Assembly: GCA_010405405.1 (NCBI GenBank)
Contig: MU004230.1
Location: 344,627 to 408,626, forward strand
Direction of reading: 5' to 3'
Length of the DNA: 64,000 bases
Source: Microthyrium microscopicum
Taxonomy: Eukaryota > Ascomycota > Dothideomycetes > Microthyriales > Microthyriaceae
The number at the start of each line of letters is the position of its first letter. The first letter of the stretch is position 1. Positions 21,709-31,504 of this stretch are shown in pieces. The notes under the pieces are model-generated. The model was not told the origin of the DNA. It searched no databases and saw nothing but the letters and a program-made list of their open reading frames with translations. A program made the translations under genes and the position numbers.

Positions 21709-24279
21709 GGTATACCGTTCTACCGCCAAGCCTTACCCTAGCCAATCAGAGTCGTAGAATCCTACATCCCAAAATATTAATATTTTAAAGCTTTTATAAT
21801 ATTATAATTACTTAACTAAATATATACTTTTTAGTATTGTTTTAAAGGTCTAGACCTTATTTAGACTCCTATATTTCTTATTAAGACTCTAGAATATAAT
21901 CTATAGCGTTATTTAGTATTTACTAAGTTGATTCTTCCTCTACGTAGATATCTTTAACTATACCTAAATTAACTTTACTACTATCTATCTTTATTAAATT
22001 TAATTACTAGTAATTATAATAAAGCTTGTCTAAAGCGTCTTCTTTAGTATTATTAAAGCTATACTAATAGACTAGTTTGAAGAGAGAACTACTAACGTAA
22101 TAGGGCCTTAATTATACTACTAGTTAATTAAGCTTTTTGCTATTTATATAACTAAAAATAAGCATATTTACGCATAGAGCTAATAAATATATACGGTAAG
22201 GATTTTGAACTTAATTAATTGCTAAAAATAATCTTTCTAAGGGAACTAAGTTAGCTATAGTTTTAAATAGCTTAATTACAACATCTAAAAGCTTTAAAAC
22301 TACTATTTAAAGACATTCCTAGAAATGTAGTAGTTTTTAATAAGTCTACGCTTCTCTTACTTCGTAAGATATTAAAAATACTCCCTATTATCTTCTAAAA
22401 GACCTAAATTCCTTATAGATTTAATTAACCTCTTTTTAAGCTTTCTTTTAATTATCTTTAGTTATAGAAGAATAAGCTTAGAACTATTTTGTAAGGGCCC
22501 TAATAGAAGCTAAATAACTTCCTAGTAATAAAGGATTATTAGGATCTACGTTAGCAGAATTTAGAGCTAAAGCTAAGCAATTATTATTAGTAACCTATTC
22601 ATAGGGCTTCTTATTAAGTAATTACTATAGTTCGTCCTAAATATGCTAAATTTAACTAATTTTAGGATATTCTATAGTAAGATTACCTTAATTTAATCTA
22701 ACTACGTACTATCCTTTTATTACTTTACCTAAATAGTATTTTAATTTTTCTAATTCCTTTTGAGCAATATAAATAGGCTCTAAGATATAGTAAAAAAGTT
22801 AAATATTTTACTAGAATTAAGGGTTTTTTATAAGATTAAAAACTACCTTATTTTTAGCTTTTGTAGCTTAAGTATCTCTAAGAATAGGAATAGATTAAGC
22901 AAAAGCTTTAATAGATATAACACTTCTATTTAAAGAACTAATAATACCAAATTAAGACCCCTAGCGAGTAATAATTAATAATCCTATCTTATAAATAGTC
23001 CTATAGTTATTAAGCTAAAACTCGTAAAGTTATCTAAAATATAAGGGCCTTATTCTAAACTAAATAGCTACTTTAGTAATCTTTAATAATATAGCTTTTA
23101 GTAGGTTGATTCCTTCTAAAATACTACTAATTAGTAGCTAAAGACTATAAGAATCGTAGAGTACTATTAAGTACTTTTTAAATACTTCGTTAGGGTATTT
23201 GTTAAGGATATCTATAATAGCACGCATAGTATTATAAGTATTAAAGCTAATTAAGTTAACGTGTACTAGATCTTCCTTAGTCTACTATTTAAGGACTTCT
23301 ATTAAATATATTGCTAGATTTGAAGCTATTAAGTATTCTCTACGTAAATTAACGGTTTCTAGGTAAAAGGAGCCTAGAGAGGGAATAATAATACAAAAAT
23401 TAGCTATCTAGTAACTAGCTCTATTAGTACTTTTGTCTATAGAGAAGTTAAGAAGAGGCTAATTCCTAAGGATACTTTAAAGCTTTAAGAGATCCTATCT
23501 ATAGATATCTTTAATAAGAGGTAGTATATCTCCTTATTATAGAGGACAGTATCCTAAAAGACTTACTAATTTTGCTAAATCTACTTTATGGTTATATATT
23601 GTTAAATAGTATATTTTGTTATATATATTTAGTAGTAGAGCCTCTTAAACTACTCTCTTCACGTAGCGATGATTCTAATTAATTTGCTTTTAAGTACGTA
23701 AAATAGCTATATTAGATTAAACAATTAGGGCTGCTATAGTAAGAGGTAAGTACTCTTTAAATTAAGAATGCGCTTCTTATTAACTAATATATTCTATAAG
23801 TTAATAATAGCAATAATAGCAGCTTTAGCAAGTAGAACTAAGAGGATTATCTTTTAGTAGTAATATCTAGTATTATAAGATATTTGCTTATTCTTATAGA
23901 GTTCGATTTAGTAATCTAGAAGCTATTTTTAGCCTAGATAATATAGTATTTCTAAAGGTAGAAAGGAATTACAAATATAACTTAAATTAATTAGAAACTT
24001 ATACTATTATATAGAGCTAAACAAGAAGAATATATACGTCTTAAAAAATTTCTTATTTAGGTACTAAATACTATACTATTTATGTAGTAAAGTTAGTCTT
24101 ATTTTTAGTTAATTAAAAGACGTAAGAAAGATTAGGATTAAAGGAACGCTAGTCCCTATTAAGAAATTAAGCTAAATATATACTTACGTGTCCTCTTATT
24201 ATACTAATAGATTAAGTTATACCTATCCATAGTAATATACTAGTAAATTATAGTAGTATACCGTCATAGAAGGTATACC
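21709..24279. repeat. AT-rich RIP-like island, probably a decayed transposable element
   Basis: From about 21760 to 24260 the sequence turns abruptly AT-rich, full of TA-containing words and almost devoid of CpA/TpG, the footprint of repeat-induced point mutation seen in Pezizomycotina. There is no open frame of useful length on either strand. Its edges carry a short inverted match: GGTATACCGTTCTA beginning at 21709 and, on the opposite strand, GGTATACCTTCTA beginning at 24279, as expected for terminal inverted repeats of a DNA transposon about 2.57 kb long. No clear target-site duplication was found. The family cannot be named because RIP has erased the coding signal. Normal base composition resumes immediately on both sides. 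RIP implies the sequence was once repeated in the genome. Confidence 0.7.
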
Positions 24280-25216
24280 ACAGAAGCGAGAAATACTGCA
24301 TTACTACATCATAAAATTTGCACCGCCACAGATGCGCAAGGAACTGTTTCAAAGAGGCATGGCCAAATCTGGGGATGTGGCGCGACATTGCAGATCTTGA
24401 ATCAATTCTACGTCATTGGGTTCCCAAGGGGTCGGGTTGCCACCTAAACCAGATTCGCGAGCATATTTGTTTGCCAACCTTGAAATGACGAGTTTGCGCC
24501 ACAGTTTTACCGTTATTCTGCACAAGCTGCATCCCAGAGCCGCAAGGATTGCTAAGAAATATGTCCTTGATCGGACCAGGCTGGTTGAAAGTCGAAAAGT
24601 TGGAATCCCATTCCACCTCGAAACTTCACCATGTCTGATTCATACTACTCAAGTCAATGAATGATCTACGAGCGTGACATGCCGAGATTAATTGAATGAA
24701 CCAGTTCATGTCAAACTATCCCTGATTCAATGTAAATAAGCCCTTAGCGGTGCGACAGGTTTGGAAGCAAATAATAATTAGGTACTAGCCGTGGGCCATC
24801 ATCGTCGATTCAACACTCATGCCAGCCAAGCAATCCAACTAACTTGCTAGAGGATCTTGCCCGCATGTATGCTACTCCGTATACTCCGACCCCGTAAAAG
24901 CCGCACGTTAAAACAAGTTGGAACCAGCACGTTTCTTGAGACTAAGTTGCCGGCAGTTTTCGCCATTTGTCAATCAAACATGTAACGCAGGTTTGACCAA
25001 GTCAGTTCACAAGCACGATCAAATTTGGCATCGGCTGAAAACGGCTCCTTCGCAAGGAATAACTTTGCCCACTCTTGGATGAAACAAGATTGTTGAAGAA
25101 TACACATTGCTCTGATACAATTTGCTCAACATATTATGCAATAATCAAAGCTGATGCTAGTATTACAAAGTCGAAATGACGTTCACACTATGTTCAGACT
25201 ATGCAAACAGCGCTTC
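24280..25216. other. Gene-free stretch after the AT island
   Basis: Normal composition returns here. The only longer frames (24416-24664 plus, 24413-24616 minus) overlap each other and show no motif. The last part is likely the 3' UTR of the minus-strand flavin-binding gene. Confidence 0.45.
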
Positions 25217-25933
25217 CTACGCGCCATTTACCAATCGTCCATTTGCTTGATCACCATCAATCGACCAATCTTTCACCATACCCTTCCAGTCACTGATTCT
25301 GCCATCTTGTAGCTGAACCACGACAACTCTCACTTCCTGATCCTCAATATAGCAACCTGCCCCTCCAGCCTCCGTCGCGCTACCAGCCAACACGTCGGAG
25401 TTGTCCACCATGTCTCCAAAGGTGTTGTGTTCCTTGTGACGAGCCTTGTACCAGGCCTCTTCGTCACTGGCTGTGGGTAGTAGCTGAGCGGTGCCGTTTA
25501 TGCTGACTGATATGCGCGACATGGAAGCAGAGTTGATATTGTAGAGTAGACTTGCTAGTCCAGACCTTGCGCCTCCATCAGGACTTGTGCTAAGCTGGGC
25601 TTCCGAGCCGAGTGTCGGAGGACGATGAGTGACCCAATCGTGGACTAGAATTGAAACTTTGGGGTTTGCGGAGAGATATGTGGTTTTGCGGGAGGAGGGA
25701 GGGGTAGTCATGATGATGGTGGGGCGAGATGAGTATGGCGTTGAGGGGAGATAGGTGTAGCTCATGAGCGATATGTGTGGGTCTTGTTCATGGCAAGTCG
25801 CAAGATGTAGCTTGATATTATATTAGATATGACAGTCAACAGGAAGACGGCATGAGCATACGAAGCGAGCATTTTCCAGACATTGGACGACTTCTGGGGG
25901 GAGTTGGGCTGTTGTGGCGGGAGAGGTAGCCAT
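25217..25933 (-). CDS. Pyridoxamine 5'-phosphate oxidase-related FMN split-barrel protein
   Basis: Two exons, 25933-25862 (24 codons) and 25810-25217, joined in phase 0 across a 51-nt intron (GTATGC ... ATATCAAG), give 221 residues. The junction makes LENARF-LHLATCHEQDPHISLMSYTYLPS, the classic opening of this fungal family (yeast YLR456W/YPR172W group): helix, then the first strands of the FMN-binding split barrel. TTYLSANPKVSILVHDWVTHRPP is the second barrel block, and the C-terminal region has VVVVQLQDGRISDWKGMVKDWS. The family resembles PNPOx, but its substrate is unknown and vitamin B6 synthesis should not be assumed. Without the short first exon the protein would lack its first barrel strand, so the ATG at 25765 is not the true start. 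It is divergent from the RhoGAP gene, with about 790 bp between start codons. Confidence 0.85.
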
Positions 25934-26725
25934 TAAGGCAATTGATATCAAGGAGTATCAAGAGTCAGTGATGTGTGAGGAAGCGGAAATCTCCTAAAGA
26001 TGAAGGATACAAGACTTGGGCGCGAATGTTTTATTATGGAGCTTGCAGTCTTGTAGATGCATCAAAGACGTCGAGCCGACATGATCCAGATGGAAGATGA
26101 TGATCTTGATAAGATTAGAAAGTTTCCACGTGCAGGGGTCGTTCCTTTCATACTAAAGTACCGATTCTAATGAAGAATCCTACTTGAGATTTTTCATAGA
26201 GTAGAGCTTCTGCAATCATTAGAACATTTATGTCCTGTAAGCTAGGTTTTACTTATTTGTTTCTCATTCAGTATCAATCAATAAATCTCTTCTTCAAAAT
26301 CCAAAGTGTTGATTTGTAGAACGGCGCCTTTCTTGAAATACGTAATGGGGGTGGCTGAAGCAGAAGGCGCGGTCCAGGGCTGGCAGCCACGCCGTCTGTC
26401 GCAACTTCCCCAGATGCAATTGACGGTTGAGAAATCCAAAGACACTTGGCAGGTGCTACCTCAATCTCAATTACTACTTACGGTAGCAACTACTCACTTT
26501 GATCTCGCCTGCCTTAACGGGCTCTTTCTGCTCTTCAACATTGATCACTCCCTTTTATCCTGTCTCTATACTCATCTTAAGTGAACAGGGAGAGAGCCGG
26601 ACCAACCGCTTTCCGTCCTCAGCCCAGTCTCGTTGTCCTTTCATCCTCATACCCGACATAATACCTGCCACCTCATTCTACTACCACTTGACGCTTCATA
26701 CATTCCTCCTCCTGACTCCATTATC
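25934..26725. other. Divergent promoter region
   Basis: About 790 bp shared by the minus-strand FMN-binding gene and the plus-strand RhoGAP gene. The stretch before 26726 is C/T-rich on the plus strand, as usual for fungal leaders. An in-frame ATG at 26633 would extend the RhoGAP by 31 residues of leader-like sequence and is not favoured. Confidence 0.45.
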
Positions 26726-29093
26726 ATGGCTGATCCAGACACCCTTGCCTTCGCCGACGAAGCTCCTCGTAACGGCGACCATCTGCACGAGCTACCTACC
26801 AATCCTGAACACCATCCCGATGTGCCTTCATCTCCAATTGCAATGATTGAGTCTCAGCCACAGCCTGATCATTCTGTTGGTCTTGGTCAAGATGCCAACA
26901 AGGCCATGGACGCGGTCCTATATTCCGATGTTGGCGTCAATGCGCTTCTTACGCGCCTCAAACAGAGCATAGCTACTGCCCACAGCTTGGCTGGCTTTCT
27001 CAAGAAACGATCCACAATGGAAGACGAACATTCAAAAGCTTTGCGCCGACTCTGCCAGACCACATTCGAGGGTATGCGATCGCGAGAAAGCCGTCAAGGC
27101 AGCTATGGTTCTCAATTTGAAGAAGTCATCCGAGTCCACGAAAAGATGGCTGACAATGAGATGACCTACGGACTCAATCTACATCAAATGAGTGTCGATC
27201 TCGATACTTTGGCTCACGATATGGAGCGCGGTCGAAAACAATGGAAAACGACAGGACTAAGCGCCGAATCACGGGTTCAAGAAGCTGAACGAGCCTTGGA
27301 CAAAGCAAAGCAAAAATACAATGCTCTTGCTGTGGACTATGATCATGCGAAATCAGGCGATAAGGTCTCAGGACGACATATAGGTTTCCGGCCAAAGTCG
27401 GGTGCTGCATTGGAAGAAGACCTTTACCGTAAACTTGGCACGGCTGATGAAGATTATCAAGGCAAGGTCTCCAATGCGCAGGCTTTGAGACAAGATCTCA
27501 TCACTTCATCAAGACCTCAAGCTGTACAAGCGCTTCTGCAATTGATTAGAGAGTGTGATTCAGGGGTCACGCTGCAGCTTCAGAAATTTAGTATGTCTCG
27601 TGTTTCTTTTTTGAAAGCTTAAACTAACAATCTTAGCTTCCTTCAACGAAAAACTTCTTCTCGGAAATGGTCTTCTTATCAGCCCACTGAGTGATGGAGA
27701 TAGTCAACGAAAGGGTATGCGGGATGTCGTTGGTCAAATTGACAACGAGCGTGATTTGCATTCGTATGTTACAAGTCATGCTGTACCTGCACCCAGAGAA
27801 AACAAATATGAGAAACATCCAGTAAGTTACCATACCCGTCGCGTGTCACTACTGGCCTCTAATCGCTATATAGACCCTTCTTCAGCAGGCCCCTAAACCA
27901 ATGCAGTTCCAACCGCAGCAACAACCACAACCCATGAGCCCAGCTCAAACAACTCCGCAACGTGAATCGCAACCACCTCCGGTATTCCCAATGGGAGCGC
28001 AAGGTCCGACTATTCCACAACAGACTTTTGGATCGTTCGATCCAATGAATGAAAAGACTGGGCAGAATTCTGCTCCTTACCCTGTCAACGACTATCCTCC
28101 TCAGGGCCCATCTGGTCGTGGATACCCGCATCCGTCATCAAATTCTTCATATGGACCTGGGCCAGGAGGACCTCCTCCAAATCAATATGGCCCAGGCGCA
28201 GGGCGGCCTCCATCAAACCAGTATGATTCTACGGGTGGGTTCCCGCCAAGAGGAGGACTTCCCTCTGGTCCTGGCCCAATAAGGACAGGTCCCGGAGGAC
28301 CAGGCGGACCAGGTCTCATGGGAGCCGGCCATGTTGGACCAATGTCACCACAACATCAAAGTCCTGGCAATCAACGCTTCGGTGGACCACCAGCGCGACC
28401 CGTCTTCGGCGTGGACCTTAACGACCTGTTCATTCGAGACCAGTCACCTGTCCCGATGGTTATTTACCAATGTATCCAAGCAGTAGACCATTTTGGTCTT
28501 GACGTTGAAGGCATCTACAGAGTTTCGGGGAACACAAATCAAGTCAATCAACTAAAGGCCCAATTCGACAATGGCCCAGTCGATTTCAGGATTCCAGAGG
28601 CTTTTTTCCATGATGTCAACAATCCGGCCAACTTGTTGAAACAATTTTTGCGAGAACTACCTGATCCATTATTTACACGTGCAGCGTATGACCAGTTGTT
28701 GGATGCTGCCAATGTTCCAGATGATGTTCAGCGCAGAGATCGACTACATGCCATCATCAACGGCCTTCCTGATCCCAACTATGCCACTCTCAGAGCAGTC
28801 ACACTGGTAAGTTCTTGCTGACGAATACTTTGGCTGTACAGCTCTGACCCTTTCAGCATCTCAATCGCGTGATTCAGCACTCCGAGCGAAATCGTATGAA
28901 TGCTAATAGTTTATCTGTAATATTCGCGTAAGTCCATCATAAACCTTGTTCTCATTTTACAATAGACTAACCATCATTTAGCCCAACAATAATGGGACCA
29001 TCTCCGAGTGGCCAGATCCAGGACGCCTCCTTACAACATCGGGCAATTGAGACAGTTCTCGTAAATTCCCTACAAATTTTTGACGAAGACTAA
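26726..29093 (+). CDS. F-BAR domain Rho GTPase-activating protein, Rgd1-like
   Basis: Five exons, 26726-27590, 27637-27821, 27874-28806, 28857-28927 and 28982-29093, give 721 residues. The FCH/F-BAR module lies at about residues 65-320 (GVNALLTRLKQSIATAHSL, FLKKRSTMEDEHSKALRRLC) and binds curved membrane. A Gln/Pro/Gly-rich disordered linker, about residues 360-520, contains many PxxP-like stretches. The RhoGAP domain runs from VFGVDLNDLF (about 527) to the end, with the arginine finger in GIYRVSG (R566) and the closing block NANSLSVIFAPTIMG assembled across exon 4/5. In yeast, Rgd1 acts on Rho3 and Rho4 at sites of polarised growth; the same role is inferred here. All introns have consensus donors and preserve the frame. 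The C-terminus stops soon after the GAP domain (IFDED). Confidence 0.93.
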
Positions 29094-29294
29094 TGACAAC
29101 ACTATTGAGTTTGACTGTTTGTTGTTTATAGCATTAAGCGCTGTAAATTAGTTTCGGGACCACATCCTGCCGGATATGATGTTTGATTCAGGTCAGATGT
29201 GTTGATGTTGATGTTGATGACTCCAGAAGTAGTGCTGTATGCCAGGTTCCTTCAATGTTATACCCATTCTCATTCATTCCGCATCTTCAAGTTT

Positions 29295-30071
29295 TCAAGT
29301 CGCCGCACTCTTGCCTCTCTTCGGTTGCAATGCATAACTTCTGACCGGATACAGCTCCTTTGGTAGTCCACGCTGAACCTCCGTCGCAACAATATCCAAC
29401 CCCGCGTGCTCAAAAATATCGCGAAACTTGCCATCAGCCCTCGTAACACTACGATCCGTCTCATCAAAGATATCACTCCCATCCGCTTCCGTGCTCAGAT
29501 TCTCCTTGACTACTATCCACCCACCTGCCACCAAATTCTTCTGCACCCGTTGAAGGTACTCCACCAGTTGCAAGTCTGTTACTTGCCCGACACACCACTG
29601 CGTCCACACAACATCATACATCCGCCCACTCTCCGGCGTCCACTCCTGCGCACCAACATTATACACCTCGCCCAACGTCCCCGTCTCCCTTAGCGTCCGT
29701 CCAGCCTCGCCATGTGTCAATTCGTGCGTGAGTTTCTGCACGGGCTCCACGACATCCACTGTCTTCGCCACATTCGCCAGAAATCCCTTCGTCACGCGCC
29801 CAATGCCTGCGCCAACATCTACGACTCTCGACAGTTTCGCGCCCGCCGCATGGCTAAGTGATTTCCGCCGTAGTTTTGCGAGAAAAGCAGCAGATCCACG
29901 TAAATCGGCGCGCGAGACGGCAGGGTAGCCGCCTAGGACGCCGGCATCGTCGGGGGTTATGGCGGCCCAGTAGGCGAGCGCAGCGTCGGTGCCGGTTTCT
30001 ATGAGATTGTTTGTATCGTCGTGCGAGGCTGAGGGGGGAGGTGGGTCGGTGGACATTGAGGATGCAGACAT
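29295..30071 (-). CDS. Alpha N-terminal protein methyltransferase 1 (Ntm1/Tae1)
   Basis: Single exon, 258 residues. The family trimethylates the alpha-amino group of proteins exposing X-P-K/R after Met removal, including ribosomal proteins. The N-terminal helix block LAYWAAITPDDAGVLGGYP matches the family, followed by the SAM-binding motif VVDVGAGIGRVTKG (about residues 83-96), the acidic residue block VDVVEPVQKL, then VWTQWCVGQVTDLQLVEYL, which carries the active-site tryptophan region, and VVKENLSTEADGSDIFDETDRSVTR. The C-terminus (ELYPVRSYALQP) is also as expected. An alternative start at residue 6 (Met) cannot be excluded. It is convergent with the RhoGAP gene, with about 200 bp between stop codons. 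Codon third positions are strongly G/C-rich compared with neighbours. Confidence 0.92.
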   Translation of the reverse strand: MSASSMSTDPPPPSASHDDTNNLIETGTDAALAYWAAITPDDAGVLGGYPAVSRADLRGSAAFLAKLRRKSLSHAAGAKLSRVVDVGAGIGRVTKGFLANVAKTVDVVEPVQKLTHELTHGEAGRTLRETGTLGEVYNVGAQEWTPESGRMYDVVWTQWCVGQVTDLQLVEYLQRVQKNLVAGGWIVVKENLSTEADGSDIFDETDRSVTRADGKFRDIFEHAGLDIVATEVQRGLPKELYPVRSYALQPKRGKSAAT

Positions 30072-30699
30072 TTGCGTCTAGGGTGTGAAATTGGGCTAGA
30101 TGAGTCGGCTCGTGAGTTCTTGGTTCGTAGGTTTGCGCGAATGGAGAATGTGGAAATTTTAGGAATTGTGTTTTTGGTTGTTTGATGTCGAATTGAACAT
30201 TGAAGTCAATGGGTGGTCGGGCCGATTTGGAAGCTTCGCATTTCGACCTCGTGGCTTTTCGGGCCGAAGTGCAGGATAGGGGCTACTGTAACCACACGCC
30301 AACCAATGTCAGCATTGAATGATTGTACACCTCTTTGTATCTACTTGATTTTCATGAATCATAGAAATGTCGCTATCATGGCATGTTCATTCGATGTTGA
30401 TTTCATCACAGTCAAGAAAAGGACCTTACTGGTGCTGACGATCTTTCCACGATCCTGCGCCCTGGGAAACCCAAGGGTAACGTTTCAAAAACTTATAACA
30501 CTAGCAAATGGACTGTCATAATCGCCATAGTCTTGATTTACTTGCACGAGCAACGATGGCTTCTAAGGTTATGAGAGTATATGTATCTTCGAATTAGCCA
30601 GTTTTGCAATCCACAGGAGTCAATTCAGTCACAAGATCATCACTCATCAAGCTTTTTGCTAATGGTAATGGGATATATTCATTCTGCATCTAAGGCTCT
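30072..30699. other. Intergenic, NTM1 promoter and cutinase 3' region
   Basis: No gene seen. The plus-strand open frame 30213-30521 has no motif. The part next to 30072 should hold the NTM1 leader and the part near 30690 the cutinase 3' UTR. Confidence 0.45.
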
Positions 30700-31374
30700 C
30701 TACTCTACAGCTCCACCGCCAGCCTTTGCCCGTCCAGCCAACCAAGTAGCCGCCTCGTTGATCTGAGAGTTGCTATATGTCAAGTGACCGACATTGACAA
30801 GTAGCTGACCACCACAGACACCATCCGAAGGATTGCACCACACCTTGGATCGCTCGTTGGGGAAGTTGGGGATATGGCCCTTGTCTTGCGAGTTGCGGGT
30901 ATCTCCGAATAGCGCAACACCGGCGACCTTGCCCTTGAGCTCAGCACTTAGACTCTTGGAAACGACGTTGTGCATGACAGCGGCGCCCTGCGAGTAGCCA
31001 CCAGCGAGAATGGTTTTGCAGCCAGCAGCTTGTTCGAAAGTTTGCTTTCCGATGGCGATGGAGGCTGCGTCGGTTCTTTGGATGGAGATGTTGGTTGTGA
31101 TTGATGCGGCATACTTGACTGGGTATGTCTTGAGGCCTGGGAGTTTGCGGGCGAGAGCTGATTGGAGTGCTGGCCCGATGAGGATACCCTACATTGGATG
31201 TTAGCAACTACTCTTTTGCGCCACTGCTTTCTTTTTCTTCAAGCGTACCATTGGAGAGGGCTCTGTGGATCCACGAGCAAAGACGAAGCCGTATGTGCAA
31301 CCTTGACGCGACTCGAGCATAGCTGGAGCGGCGGCTACCACCGATGCGAGAGAAGCTACTGCAGCGAACTTCAT
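30700..31374 (-). CDS. Secreted cutinase (CE5 family)
   Basis: Two exons, 31374-31249 and 31188-30700, joined in phase 0 across a 60-nt intron (GTACGC ... AATGTAG), give 204 residues. An N-terminal signal peptide (MKFAAVASLASVVAAAPA) is followed by a short propeptide-like segment ending near SRQ. The mature part begins at GCTYGFVFARGSTEPSPMG. The alpha/beta-hydrolase triad is clear: Ser108 in GGYSQG, Asp164 in WCNPSDGVC, His177 in VNVGHLTYS. Cys26/Cys99 and Cys160/Cys167 can form the two usual disulfides. Cutinases cleave ester bonds of plant cutin; related CE5 acetylxylan esterases share the fold, so the substrate is not proven. The protein is slightly short (family usually 200-230) but complete. 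A TATA element lies about 125 bp upstream. The gene stands alone, without other wall-degrading genes nearby. Confidence 0.93.
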
Positions 31375-31497
31375 GATGTATGATGTATCTGCTAGCGAAT
31401 GATTGTGAGAAGAGCAAGGTCGGTTTGGAAGGAGTGACTGGATGAAGCTGTAGAGGTTGGCCTGACACGAAGCTAATGTTCTGGGGCCTGAAGTATG

Positions 31498-31504
31498 TTA
31501 TATA
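31498..31504 (-). promoter_or_regulatory. TATA box of the cutinase gene
   Basis: Minus strand reads TATATAACA about 125 bp upstream of the ATG at 31374, at the same distance as in the dehydrin-like gene. Function inferred from sequence and position. Confidence 0.5.
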
